Source: Sebastes aleutianus
Taxonomy: Eukaryota > Chordata > Actinopteri > Perciformes > Sebastidae
Direction: 5' to 3'
Assembly (NCBI GenBank): GCA_916700875.1
Contig: CAKAKS010000004.1
Span: 9,692,534-9,756,533, forward strand
DNA: 64,000 nucleotides
Shown piece by piece: positions 36,279-49,100 of this stretch. How positions within the stretch are numbered: position 1 is the first letter of the stretch; each line of letters starts with the position of its first letter. The translations under genes were made by a program, and so were the position numbers. The notes below the pieces were generated by a model. That model had not been told where the DNA came from. It searched no databases and saw nothing but the letters and a program-made list of their open reading frames with translations.

Positions 36279-36347
36279 TCATGATACTTGGATCTCAATC
36301 ACTCTGTTGACATAGTGTGCTTCCACTGCGTCCTGTGAACATGAAAC

Positions 36348-36408
<61 letters not shown>

Positions 36409-37154
36409 GTTAAGTGCTCTGCAGTACATTTTATTATTGAAAGAATAATGTACCTTTAGCTCACCTTCACTGGTTTGTTGCAGCATCTTGATCTAAACCA
36501 CCTGAAAGAAAAGGAAACGAAGGAATAAAAGTAATAAATTTACTTTTCAAAGAGACCAATAAGTCTTTAGCTGCAAATAACCATATCATAGAAAAGTTTG
36601 TCTCACCACTCAAAGATGATGATTGTACTGTAGAGCGCTATGATTCCCAGGATCTTCAGTGTAACGTAGACGACAGCCCCAAACTCTGGATTATCTGTAA
36701 CAAGACAGCATGGTCACCTTCTCCTTAATGAGAAATGTTACGGCTCTAAAACATCATCAACCTGAATTCCTTCTGTTAACCTCAAACATAAACTGGTTTG
36801 TAGCATCATTTCATACAAATGTAATAAAAGGTGTTTTACAGGGTACTCAAACAAACAAACAAACAAACAAACAAAGCAATACAGAAAATGAGAAAAACAG
36901 AAAAGAGAGGAGAGCAGATTAGATTAAATTAAATTAAATCTTTAATATTTTCTAATAACTATACAGAGGCTCCTTCTTCCTTTTAACAATGTCTGTATGA
37001 AACATTTCACTTTGCAGACAGAGCATGAACAGATGGAAAAAGTAACGTCTCCAAATAAATGTGACTGAACAAACAGCTCACCTGAAAAAAAGAAGACGCT
37101 CAGTAACACGATGGCTGTCACCATTTTCACAGACTGGACTGAAATGACACTCAT
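36279..37154 (-). pseudogene. G6: K-type receptor with all Ig exons deleted
   Basis: The signal exon (37082-37154) is followed directly, with no V or C2 exon, by a K-type TM exon (36607-36694), the short cytoplasmic exon (36465-36501) and the last exon (36279-36332). The deletion junction lies around 36930-36985. Signal and TM exons are both phase 1, so splicing them gives 252 bases in frame, an 83-residue protein: signal peptide, VTLKILGIIALYSTIIIF with Lys, and a tail ending HYVNRVIEIQVS. The usual TATA box and most of the first exon are missing, so it may be silent. I list it as a pseudogene but note that the frame is intact. Confidence 0.7.
36352..36406. repeat. (GA)n microsatellite beside last G6 exon
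   Basis: This is an uninterrupted run, about 19 bases upstream of the final exon on the gene strand. Confidence 0.95.
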
Positions 37155-37157
37155 CAC

Positions 37158-37690
37158 CTGGATTTGACAAAAAGTTACTTTTCATTAAAAACAGTGTGAG
37201 TTGATGATATTTCTGCTAAAACAAAACCCAGAGTTCATGAAAAGCAGCAAAATAAAAAAAACTTCCCTGAGATAAACATAAAAGCAGTAACGTGTTACCT
37301 TACCAAAGGAGCCGGCAGCTAAAACGAAGAAACAATTAGTTTTAAAATCCGACAAACTCATCACCTGGATTTGACAAAAAGTTACCGTTCATAAAGCATC
37401 TTTTAAACGAAGCATTCATGTTCATTTTAAGCCACCTCAAATTAATACATTCATACCAGGAACTCTTCATGTACAACCAGATATTACTGTGTTAGTGTTA
37501 GTAGTAATAGTGATAAATAATATCAGCAGAGTAGCACTGAAAACAGTTTAAATATAAAATGATCCAGTGTAAGTTTATGATGTTTCTGCTATAACAAAAC
37601 CCAACAAATAAAAGTAGAGTTCATGAAAAGCAGCAAAATAAAAAAAACCTCTCTGAGTTAAACATAAAAGCAGTAACATGAAATGACTGC
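37158..37690 (-). repeat. Partial duplication of intron 1, promoter lost
   Basis: The first-exon remnant (about 37300-37357) breaks into ctcatcacctggatttgaca, which is normally the start of the signal exon and the end of intron 1. A second intron-1 copy then runs to about 37680 and breaks at aacatg into the sequence that normally lies beyond the TATA box. The region is thus a tandem partial duplication with the promoter removed. Confidence 0.7.
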
Positions 37691-38766
37691 ATGTTAACAC
37701 AGCCGGTGACTCTTGCTTCTCTCTTTTATGGAGAGATTTCTTTTAGGAATTAAATGTCAGAGATAAAAAGCTAATAATCTACACTTTAATAACTTGTGAT
37801 ACGACTTCACACTAATGCTGTAACCTTGATGGAGACTGATGCGAGGTTGGTGGTAGGAGGGATGTTTGAAGGTTAGATTTCCGTGACGTCAAACTTATGT
37901 AGAGAAGCTAATGTCGATACCTCCATTCACTCACAAGACCTGGCATGGTACTAAAGCACAATCAACATGGCCTCGTGGTGCCTTTTAGACATTAAACAAT
38001 ACAATGTTTACAGGCTGAAGCCAAAAGATTTTCTTATTTTGGCAAAATTCTGACAAAAAGTAGATAAAGTTTTAACATTTTTACTCATAAAAAGTTTTTC
38101 AATTAATTTTAGTACCAGATCTTTTAATACACCATTGACTGAGTCTCATGAAATGCCCTTTTATTTTGAATTGAGCTTGATATTTAAATAGATATATATA
38201 TCAGAAGTCCATTAACTTCTCCAAAACACCGTAGCAGGTTCCCAGTGGGAATTGCTATGCATAATTCATCTTGCCACTTTTGTAATGTTTGTGATTAAAT
38301 TTTTTTGATTTCAGGTAATGTTTACAAACAATTATGTGAAACGTTGGATCAATAAATGCAATTGAAAATAATAGGTATTTTTTCGAAGTTGTATGCCATG
38401 TTTTTTTATTACAGTGCAATTAATAAATATCTTCAAATGCAGAAACTGTGTCTCATGTTTATTTTTTAAGTAATTAAAATACAAATAAAATGTGGGATAC
38501 AAAATATGAAAGAAAAATAATAGATAACTAAATGAGATTAAATATGCTTTGTTAAAAATTATCTGTAAAATATCACAAAATTACACAAACCTTTTTAAAA
38601 AATATAATCTTATAGTACATTGTTAAAGTGTGAACTGCTTCTTCTCATGTCGCCATTTAGAATAGTTCCCCATTACAAGCCTTTTCGGACTTATACTTGC
38701 ACTGATCTGATGTACAGATTGCTAATCGCACAGCAACAGTCACATGAGATCAGTTCACACATATGA
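37690..38766. other. Stretch without a recognisable gene
   Basis: This is AT-rich sequence, partly the 3' flank of G7 (shared with 30960-31150 and 60930-61100 near its right end). Nothing else is recognised. Confidence 0.5.
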
Positions 38767-38772
38767 TTTATT
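38767..38772 (-). terminator. Candidate polyadenylation signal of G7
   Basis: AATAAA on the minus strand, about 200 bases beyond the G7 stop codon; its context is conserved below G5 and G9. Confidence 0.55.
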
Positions 38773-38970
38773 ATATCTTGATGGCAAAACTATTTAAGCT
38801 GCAGTGTATGGAGGATTTGAGTTCCCCTTTATTTTAACTGTGACCAATGAAGATTGCATTTTCCTCGCCAGTGTCTTTTCCTACAATAACTGACATATAA
38901 AACTTCTCGTATAAGTAAAAAATAAAGGTATATTACAAATCCAACCCAAACATGATCACAAAACAACCCC

Positions 38971-41900
38971 TCATTTTTTCTTCACTTGAGCGTAGAGATC
39001 CTCTGGAACGTCAGCAGCCTGTCTTAAGCTGCTCGCTGTCTCGGACACATTGACCTGTGCATACAGCGTATCCTGCTGCTGTCCACCGTCCTGCTCCGAG
39101 GCCGAGGACGGTTCAGGTCTCCGCTTGGAGAAGTCGATCTCTCCATAATGGATGTCTTCTTCTGTTTTGCTGACTGGCATTTGAAGAGTCAGCTCGTCAC
39201 CTCTTTGAGTCTGTGAGAAAAAAGGTGATAAAGGTGTTAAGTGATATGTCTGAATACTGATTCAAGTTAAATTAGTTCTAATGCTGCTAGATTACAGTGC
39301 AACCTTTAATAATGTTGTAAAGTACTTCTAGACTGGCTGAAAAATTACACTAACTTACACTAAATTACAACCCCTCACTAGAGTCAGGCCATATCTTGAA
39401 GGTAGGGGCAATGCTGTTGCTCCTAGTGATTATTATTCAGAGCGGAGTCCCACAGGGTTCGAATCTCGGGCCTCGATTATTCAACCTCTGTGTGCTTCCA
39501 CTAGGCCAAATCATAAAAGACAAAAAGACTGCTTATCATTGCTATCCAAATAACGTCCAGATCCAAGTAAATAATATGGATGGAAACTTATTTCCTTCAG
39601 TTAAATCAAGATAAGAAAGGACTCAAAGTTATTGCTCAGGTTACATTATAAAGACTAAAGGCAAACATTTTGTATTCATATACTTATCAAAGCACAATGC
39701 AATTGTACAAAAGGAAGACCATAGAAAACTATGAAGAAGAGTAGGCTACACTAATTGTTTGTTTGTTTTTTCTCACTTACATGGGTGCTGTGGACGGAGG
39801 CGGGTAATGTTCCTGTTTCTTAACCGCTTCAATGTTTCATCTTCCTTTAAAAAATATAGACTAAAGGCAAGAGCAAGTAATTCCTAATGTAACTACCAGA
39901 CCTTTGTAAATGTATGTATGACTTTAGCAGACTTGGAGAATGTGTGTTTCAGAGAGTATTCATACAGATTAAAATGAGTGGGAAATATCAATTAAGGTTA
40001 TGCTAACAAAACTGACGTTATTTTGGTTTTAAGTTAATTAGGCTAATGTCATAACCTTTGGTTTATGTATATATATATTTGATATATATATTTTGTTATT
40101 TTTTTTAAATTAAATTTTTTTATCTTCCCATTTTACATAGTTATTGAATAGCACTTAAAGGTAGGATTGATAGTGTTGTTCAAATACATTTTTTGTTATA
40201 TTTGTTGAAATTCTCATTGCATGGCAGGGTGTTCCAACTTTAGCCATTTTCAGATCTAAACTTAAAAAAGTTTAGATCGTCCTCCAAAGTCTTTTGCTTA
40301 CAGTTTCCAAACACAGCATGTTGCTAACAGGTTACATTTGTTGTGCTTCTTAATATTTAAACTCTCAAAGATTGTCAACTTAGTATTAAAACAGATGCTT
40401 TCGACATAGTCACTGTGAGCAGATTTAAAATATTCACAACACACACTGTACAATGAAGTTTAATATTCACCTGAGTTTGTGGACGTTTGGACTTAAACCA
40501 CCTGGAAGACATGAGAGAGCTGTCAGAATAATTATTGTACTGTCTGTTTTAGGTTAAATAAATAGTGTGCTGCCAATAGAGAGTAAGGACTGATGGGAGA
40601 CAGACATAATTGAATGTGCATCAGTGGAAAGAAAATCAAGATTGAAACTAAAGTTTTGTCAAAGTCAAGTCGCAGAAATGAGCAAAACTGTCAGATCACA
40701 TACTCATCCATGCCCTCAGGGTTATCAACATAGGTTTAGTTGAAACTTTATTGCCAGAAACTGATTTAATTCAAAGGGACTGTTTGTAACTTTTTAAGCA
40801 TATAAATGTACCGGGTCGGGATACATGCAAGCTCGCATATGTGCGCTCGCGTGTGGCCGGAGCCTCGTCCCCTCTGCTTGCTTGCCTACACTAACACAGC
40901 GCGCGCGCTTCCTCGCTGTCTCGCTCCACCTCTAGACGAGAACACGCGCTCACTCCACACTGCAGAAGAGTTAGTAGCTTTGAGAATATCTAGTGAATGT
41001 ACAGTGGACGTTTGTGCAGAAATAAATGCTGCAGCTCCTCCAGACCAACAGAGGTTTCCCTTCTCTTGTGAAGTGACGGAGCTCCGCAGCGAGACTCGTT
41101 ATCACGTCCGACCGGGTGCCAGTGTCTCCCTGCAGGCGCAGTTGGGAGACAACGGCACCCGGTCGGGGAGGTGATAACGTGTCTCATTGCGGAGCTCCGT
41201 CACCGACCCGCTTTTCCTGCTCAGCCTCCGGTGTCTCCCTCTTCGCCACAGGTGTCGCTGTTAACAAGCATTTCTGAAAGTTACAAATAGTCCCTTTAAC
41301 TAATTACTTACCAAACACAGATACCAAGGCAGATGAGTATGATGACAAGGTTTCCTCCAAGAGCTGAACCCCACTGTAGCGAGCTGACAGAGCTCTCTGT
41401 TCATAGAAACACAAAACCAGTTGACTAAAAGAGAACAGGTTATATGTAGACATGAAACAATATAATGTGTAACCATTATTTGTATCCGGTCATTTCATAA
41501 AAAAACAAAAACAAAACAAGTGAAAAACAGAAAAGAGAGGAGAGCAGATTAAATTAAAATAAACCCATTCAGTTCAGTTCTACATTTACCTGCATTGTTA
41601 ATCCGTGATGACGTCTGATTACCGAGATCATTTGTGGCCACACAGTAATAATCTTCTATATCTGTCACAGAGGTCACATTGAAGCTGTAAAAGTCTCCTT
41701 CAGATACACTGACGTCTTTGCTGGTCTTGAACCTGGTGAAATTGACGGGAGGATTGGCTCTACTGGAGCAGGTCAGGTTCACCAGGCTACCTGCTGACAC
41801 CAAACCTGATGGACTAATGGACACTGAGGTGTCTTTGGGAGCATCTGAGGAAGATGGGAGATTCACTTTATTCATTAAAATCATCCCATGAATCATCATG

Positions 41901-43226
41901 TGCTGACAGGATCCAATAACAAACACGTTATTATCTTACATGAAACACTGAGCATCATTCTCTCCTTTGCTGTCTTGACATCTTTTCCTTCATTTACAGG
42001 ATATCTGGCTGAACAGGTGATGTTGAATCCATCATGTTCGTCTGACAGAGTGAAGGTCTTCTGGATTTTAGTTGTGAAGGTTCGATCTGTGTTTTCCTCT
42101 ACTTTGTTGTGAGGGTCTTGTTGGAGAGTCCAGGTGAGTTCAGGAGGGGAGTGTGGACAGGGAGTGAAAGCTGAGCAGGTTATATTGACAGACTGCTTCT
42201 CCTTCAGATCACCTGAGATCTCAATTCTGGGCCTCGGAGGAGAATCTGGAGTTTCCAATCAAACACAGATTGTACAATAAAAAATAGATCATGATAGATT
42301 AGAAGACTTTTTTAAAACCAAAGCTGACACAGAAGGTGACAATCTTGTATTGAAAATGCATAAAGTGTCTAAGGTTTGCTTTTTAATATCTCAAAATTTG
42401 AAATTTTTAATGTCAAACTGTAACAACAGAATCAGTGTTTAATCAGAATTTAAATTCATGGCAAAGTGAAAAACCTCCAAAATTAAGAATTTGCAACTTT
42501 CACTTTTTATTCTAAACAATAACATTATAGACTGACTGATAAAAAAACAAAACTCTCTTACCTTTGACTGTTATTTGAAGAGGATCACAAATAGCTGTTG
42601 CCTTGAATGGTCTGTTCTCAATTCTGAAGTAGTACCGGTCTGTGTAACTTGTGTTTACACTGGAAAATAAAGTGGTGCAGTTTTTCTGACTCAGGTCTCC
42701 AGTAAAACTCATTGGATGGATATTATCCATCCTGGTACTGTTGAAAATCACATTGTGTGGTTTGTTGGCAACACGTGTGCTACTTTTAATCCACACTCCA
42801 AAGTTTGTTCTTGTACCGTCAAATGTCTGTAGAGCACTATTGTTACCACTAAAGTTACATGGGATTTGCAGACAAGATCCACTCAGTGCTTCCATCTGCT
42901 TTGGTGTAGTAATGAATAGGGCTGACCCCTGAGGACAATCAGCCAAAGCACCTGTGAAACAGACTCGTGATGAACAAATTGTGGAGCAAAATCTGCATGA
43001 AGAGAAAGTTCATGATGCACAAACTGTAATTCAGCAGCAGCATGTTTGGTCTTTTTAACAATGTCCCTATAAAAAATTTCACTTTGCAGACAGAGCATGA
43101 ACAGTTGGAAAAAGTAACGTCTTCAAATAAAAGTGATTGAACAAACAGCTCACCTGAAACTAAGAAGACGCTCAGTAACACGATGGCTGTCACCATTTTC
43201 ACAGACTGGACTGAAATGACACTCAT
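38971..43226 (-). CDS. G7: Siglec-like receptor, inhibitory-type with three tyrosine motifs
   Basis: Inferred coding exons: 43154-43226, 42562-42951 (V), 41940-42245 (C2-I), 41590-41844 (C2-II), 41312-41396 (TM), 40471-40501 and 38971-39210; total 1380 bases, about 459 residues, all in phase. The V domain has SCLQIPC, NCTTLF and YYFRIENR. C2-II lacks two codons found in its paralogues (the Gly-Pro after SKD). The TM is uncharged except for an Asn (GGNLVIILICLGI). The tail has IHYGEI (ITIM), TLYAQV (ITSM-like TxYxxV) and DLYAQV near the C-terminus, as expected for a CD22/CD33-type inhibitory receptor that recruits SHP phosphatases (family knowledge). A CpG-rich inverted-repeat element sits in the intron after the TM exon. 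This is the most complete I gene in the window. Confidence 0.85.
39396..39614 (+). mobile_element. LINE reverse-transcriptase relic in G7 last intron
   Basis: The plus strand reads GVPQGSNLGPRLFNL followed by PLGQIIKDKKTAYHCY, a decayed RT segment in which the catalytic Asp pair is not preserved (PNN in place of the expected motif). A matching relic lies in the same intron of G9 (about 61690-61920), so insertion preceded the duplication. Confidence 0.7.
39781..39844 (-). other. Possible degenerate cassette exon in G7
   Basis: A 64-base segment lies between an ag acceptor (tttaaag) and a gtaagt donor and is homologous to 62105-62169 in G9. Including it would shift the frame, and skipping it gives a perfect junction, so in G7 it is probably not coding. 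Confidence 0.4.
40773..41297. mobile_element. CpG-rich inverted-repeat element in G7 intron
   Basis: The ends aaagggactgtttgtaactt and (reverse complement) aaagggactatttgtaactt form imperfect terminal inverted repeats. Inside, about 41073-41122 and 41154-41206 form a long hairpin (gtgacggagctccgcag against its complement). The GC- and CpG-rich interior contrasts with the AT-rich surroundings. G5 and G9 lack the insertion at the homologous site. It is a non-autonomous element of unassigned family; no target duplication is clear. Confidence 0.8.
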
Positions 43227-43539
43227 CACCTGGATTTGACAAAAAGTTACTTTTCATAAAACAGCTTTTAAATGAAGCATTCATGTTCTTTTAAAGCCAC
43301 CTCAAATTAAGACATTTTAACCAGGAACTCTCCATGTACAAGCAGATATTACTGTGTTATAATAGTGATTAATAATCTCTGCATATTTAAAAACAGTTTA
43401 AATATAAAATGATCCAGTGTGAGTTGATGATGTTTCTGCTAAAACAAAACCCAACAAATAAAAGTAGAGTTCATGAAAATCAGCAAAATAAAAAAAACTT
43501 CCCTGAGTTAAACATAAAAGCAGTAACATGTTACCTTAC

Positions 43540-43752
43540 CAAAGGAGCCGGCAGCTAAAACGAAGAAACAATTAGTTTTAAAAACAGACAATTTGTGAAT
43601 GTCAGCAGAACTGCAGCAGACCCAGTAGCTACCCGACTTCCCTGCTCAGCCGTTGTGATATAAAAGCAAATATGAAATGACTGAAATATTGCAAAAAAAG
43701 AAGAAGAAGCAGTCTCCGCTCCTCCTGCTCACACCCTTTGAGTGAGGAAGTC
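43540..43752 (-). promoter_or_regulatory. G7 core promoter and first exon
   Basis: The donor is at 43540, the TATA-like cttttatatc at 43667-43676, and the ETS-type gaggaagt near 43744-43751. Confidence 0.55.
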
Positions 43753-43769
43753 ATCTTGTTTTCACTTCA

Positions 43770-45633
43770 CAACTTCACAACTTGATCTCTTCAGGGTGCT
43801 AATTACTTTCATATTCTCAAAGATTATTTTTATCACATGACTCACAGCAAGCCTGTATGCCTTTTCTTCTCTTGTAGTTCATGTTACATCAATAACAATA
43901 GTGACACATTAAACAAACATTCAAAATGTTCAAAAATATGAACAAGTCAGCAGATATAAAATATAGACATGTACTATATAGAGGGAGTTTTATTACGAGT
44001 AGTTTAGTTGTTGTGGTACTGTTTTGTTATTACAAAGGAGGATGATTTGAGACCATCAGTGCAGATAGCCAGTGTTTAATTAGACAAATATGCAAGAAAC
44101 TCATCATGTCAGATCATATAACCAAAGAGTAATTTATTATACAACAAACAGCTGCTTCTTCTGTAGGAAATCTCAGATAATACAAGTTAATATGTAGCAG
44201 CTGTATACTGTGTTATTGCTGTAACCTTGACTGTTAGCCATCAGAGATTTATAATGTAGATCTGCATGTCGTTCACTGTCAACTATCAAGTGATAAAGTT
44301 AGTTTAGATAAAGATCTAGATGTACTCTTGCTGAATTTCTTTTTTTTAAACATGCAGCTTCTCATTAATGTTAGCAAATACAGAAGTGGTGAAGTGGTTA
44401 AGCTGTGAAGCGCTGTTGTTGACAAGGTTAAAGAAGTTGTTGCAGTCTTGGTGCAGACTATACGGAGCCTCCGTGCTATTATTTTATTACCTTCATAAAG
44501 TGTAGGAGCAACGTAACCCTCGGCTACACAAGCTAAAGCAAAAGCAGTCTATATGTAGTCTAACTGTTTAGCTTAGTTTGCCACGTATCTTGAAATGGTC
44601 TCTAAATAATCAGCTGGCTGAGACAAAGCAGCCCCTCCTCCCTCTACCAGGCTGACGTGGGAAATGTATAGCTAATATGCACACTTCAATATTTGTTTAT
44701 TTATTACAAGTAATATTGTCATCGCAATACTGAACAATGTTATCGTACATCTCAGATTTTACTCGTATCCTGCAGGCCTACACTCAGCTTAAATCCAGAG
44801 GAGCAACCTGACAAGTCAAGTTCCTCAGAAAGTGTTCCCCGTCAAAGAGTAAATAGTCAATAAGTGAATAATAAACACAATTCTGGACTGATGAAGACGT
44901 TTTGTCGCTATGACGATCCTGCAGAAGGACTTGTCGATAAGACCCAGCCAACCAACTTCCCCTTTTTACTCAGTTCTCAACTTTTTCTCAGCGCTCTGTT
45001 CATGACTTCACCAGTTTACATCCCACCACTTCTCTTTGGCTGTGAGGTGTCTATGTTTCCTTGTAGAACTGAAAAGAGTATTTATTAATACCAACATCAT
45101 GCCTTAACTTATTCTAAAGTGTATTTCACACATGTAGGTAGTACAGAGTTTATGCTGACTTGTGCACAGTCTGTATCACTGCTGCTCTGCATTGCCGTGC
45201 TGATGAGAGAACCTCAATGATTAAAACGCTTTGTTCACTTCAAATGCTTTTAATGCTTTTAATTCAGCAGTCTCATACTTACATATATACAAACACAAAT
45301 GAGAAAATACCTGATCAAAATTAACACTTTCTGCTTCCTCATCACCTGAATTTAACTGTCCTTTAGTCAAACATATATATATTCACACGCAAAAAAAACC
45401 CGTTGAGGCAATGAAAAATAATTACCATAAGAATGCCATAAATCAGCACAATCTTACACAAACTAATGATGAAGCTGCTACATATTATATTCATGTTATC
45501 TAATGTCCTGTTTGCACTCTGTTCATCTTACCAATCGTCTGCAAACTAAAGCCATTTAATATTGAAGAACTAGCTGAATAAGAAATAGAGAAATATTCCA
45601 TTTATGGTGAACATGACATCATCTTCTTCTCCT
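43770..45633. repeat. Inter-gene spacer block, copy 7
   Basis: It is a close match to 53290-54540 and 29710-30950 and contains a candidate minus-strand AATAAA near 45079 for G8. No gene is recognised. Confidence 0.55.
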
Positions 45634-46071
45634 TCATGATGCTTGGATCTCAATCACTCTGTTGACATAGTCTGCTTCTACTGCGTCCTGTGGACATGAA
45701 ACAACAGAGAGAGAGAGAGAGAGAGAGAGAGGTGTTAAATGCTCTGCAGTGAGTTTACTGCGGTTTGAAGAGAAATGCCAGCAGCACATTTTATTGTTGA
45801 GGGAATAAGGTACCTGTTGCTCACCTTCACTGGTTTGTTGCAGCATCTTGATCTAAACCACCTGAAAGAAAAGGAAACGAAGGAATAAAAGTAATCAATG
45901 AACTTTTCAAAGAGACCAATAAGTCTTTAGCTGCAAATGACCATATCATACAAAAGTTTGTCTCACCACTCAAAGATGATGATTGTACTGTAGAGCGCTA
46001 CGATTCCCAGGATCTTCATTGTAACGTAGACGACAGCCCCAAACTCTGGATTATCTGTTACAAGACAGCAT

Positions 46072-46107
<36 letters not shown>

Positions 46108-49100
46108 AAAGGATCCCCATTAGCTGATACCAATGGCACCAGCTAGTCTTCCTGGGGTCCGAAATCATGTACATTAATTTATCACATACATACTATATAC
46201 AACATCACATTTGTGTTACACTAATAACACTCAAATTTTCAAACATATATAAATTTCAAATTTCAAATTCATACACAAATCTTCCACAATTTTTTTTTTT
46301 TGTTTTTTTGTTTAGCCTCAAGGCCCATCATCAGGGAAAAAGGAACAAAGAAAACAAAGAAAACCATACATGACCAACACTGGACTATCGATCAGCTGTT
46401 TAAGTAATGTATTCGTAGATGGTATTTGAATGTGGATTTGTTAGAGGATTGACGGATGTGAAGAGGGCAGCTATTCCAGTGAGTGATGGCGCGGTAAATG
46501 ACCGTCTTTTTTAAGGCATTAGATTTTGGGTGAGGTAACATGAGTTGGCCATCACCTGCTGTTCTAGTGAAATGACTGTGAACGTCCCTGCATCTGGTAA
46601 TTTGACTGTATAAAAACTCGGGTTTAGTAGAATAAATGCTGTTACTAAGGAATGTCGCTGTGCTTAAGGCAAGTCTTTTCTCTACTGGTAACCATGACAG
46701 TTTATGATGCATGCTGTCTGTGTTCGTTCTCATGGGGCAGTGTAACACAAGTCTTGCAGCTCTGTTTTGTGCAATTTGTAGTTTCCGCAGTATGCTTTTC
46801 GGTGCAGAAGACCATACAGGTGAGCAATAGTCCAGGTGGCTTAAACTTAAAGATTTAACTACTTGTCCCAGAACGTGTGCTGGAACATACGGAAGGCATT
46901 TTTTTGCCATGGAGATACCATTTCCCATTTTCCTGACAATTGTTTCTATGTGCTCGACCCATGACAGTTGATTGTCTATGGTTAGTCCCAGTAATGTGAC
47001 CTTATCCACCTGCTGTATAGGTTCACTGTCCAAGTAGAGATTCATTGTGGGCATAGATGACAGCTTATGACTAGATCCAAAAATAATGGATTTGGTTTTT
47101 GAGATATTTAGTACCAACTTATTTTGTTTTATCCAATCGTAGACCAAGTTTAGGTCTGAAGATAGAACTTGGTCTAGTTCGCCGCTTGTATTTGCTGCGT
47201 AATACAGTGTGGAATCATCGGCGTACATTTGTATACTGGCTTTATGCAATACAGATGGCAAGTCATTTGTGAAGATGGAGTACAGGAGAGGTCCAAGACA
47301 GCTGCCCTGCGGCAGGCCACAGTTAAGCCCTTTACTGTTAGACATGCTGCCATTGTAATACACCCTTTGTGTTCTGCATAAAAGATAATTCTTCATAAAT
47401 GTGATTGCACTTGATCTAAATCCATAACGTTGTAGTTTATTAATTAAAAGGTCATGATCTATGACATCAAATGCCGCGCTGAAATCCAGTAACACTGCAC
47501 CTGTTATCCTAGAATTATCTATCTCTTTTAGCCAGTCGTCTGTCATTTGCGTTAGTGCAGAACAAGTGGAGTAGTGATGTCTGTAAGCATGTTGAAATCT
47601 AGTGTACAGGCCATTACAGTCAAAGTAATCTTGTATTTGTGAATGGACTATTCTCTCCATCAGTTTGCTTAGTACAGGGAGAATACTGATGGGTCTGCTG
47701 TTCTGCCCAGTAAATGTTAATCTGCCATCTTTAGGTAAGGGAATTATTTTACCTTCTTTCCAAATACTAGGATATATACCTTCCATTAGACATTTATTTA
47801 ATATGTGACATATGGGACCAGAAATGTAATCGGCTGAGAGACAAAGTACCTTACTGTCCAGCATATCAGTGCCTACGGAGCCATAATCAGGAAGGGCTTT
47901 TAACAACTTCCTTACTTCACTCTCATCCACACTGTTAAACTGAAATGAACAACTTTTGTTAATCATTATATTGTTACTTATAAGGTTGAGAGTATTGGAA
48001 TCCATGCTGCTCATATTCTTCCTTAGTGCATCGACCTTATTCACAAAGTAATCATTAAAATAATTGGCTATGTCAAATGGTTTAGTCAAAAACCTGCCAT
48101 CCGACTGAACAAAAGAAGGGCTCCCAGTTTTATTTCTCCCCATTATTTCATTTAAGGTTCTCCAGAGTTCTTTACCATCTAGTTTCACTGCATTTATTTT
48201 ATTTTTATAATATTCCTTTTTCATGCTTTTATTCTGTTTTGTCACTTGGTTTCTCAATTGACAATATTTTAGTCTGTCTTCCACAGATCCTGACTTTGCT
48301 AATGTGGATTTGGCTTTGTCTCTCTGTTTCATAAGGTCTTTTAAAGACTCATTCAACCATGGAGCTGGTCTGGATTTGGCAGTATACTTCTTCATGGGAG
48401 CATGGTTGTCGACAATCCTCATAAAGATGTTCATAAAAATATGTAAAGAAGCCTCAGGCTCCTGTGTAGCATACACATCGGCCCAGTTTACATTCCTGAC
48501 ATCCTCCAAAAAACGTTCTGAGATGAATTTCTTATACATTCTCTTATTAATAATTTTGACACCACATTTAGGAATTTTGGTTCTCCTGGTAATAGCTATA
48601 ATGTTATGGTCACTGAACCCTACAGGTAGAGAGACTGGTTTAGTGCAGCGCTCAGGAGCATTTGTGTAAATATGGTCGATGCAAGTGGCAGATGTATGAC
48701 CAGCACTGTTAGTAAAGACTCTGGTCGGTTGAGAAATCATCTGTGATAGATTACAAGCACTGACTAGTGACACCATCTTCTTTTTCATCGGGCATTGACT
48801 TGCAAGCCAGTCAATATTCATGTCCCCTAATATGAAAATTTCACCATTCACATCTGCAGCTCTGTCAATTAGTTCACATAAGTCATTCAGATAATGAGTA
48901 TCAGTTCCTGGAGGCCTGTAGCAACAGCCTATCAAGATTGGTTTTAGGTGAGGAAGATGTACTCTAACCCATAAGGATTCTAAGTTATTTGGCATGAGCT
49001 CAGCACACAGTGTTGCAGGAAAATTGTTTTTTATATATATCGCTACTCCACCTCCATGTATATTTCTGTCCCTCCTGAAGATGTTATAGCCATCAATAGA

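Noticed and set aside
40806..41174. Open frames in the GC-rich element
   Set aside because: They arise from base composition inside an inverted-repeat element; no start context or domain.
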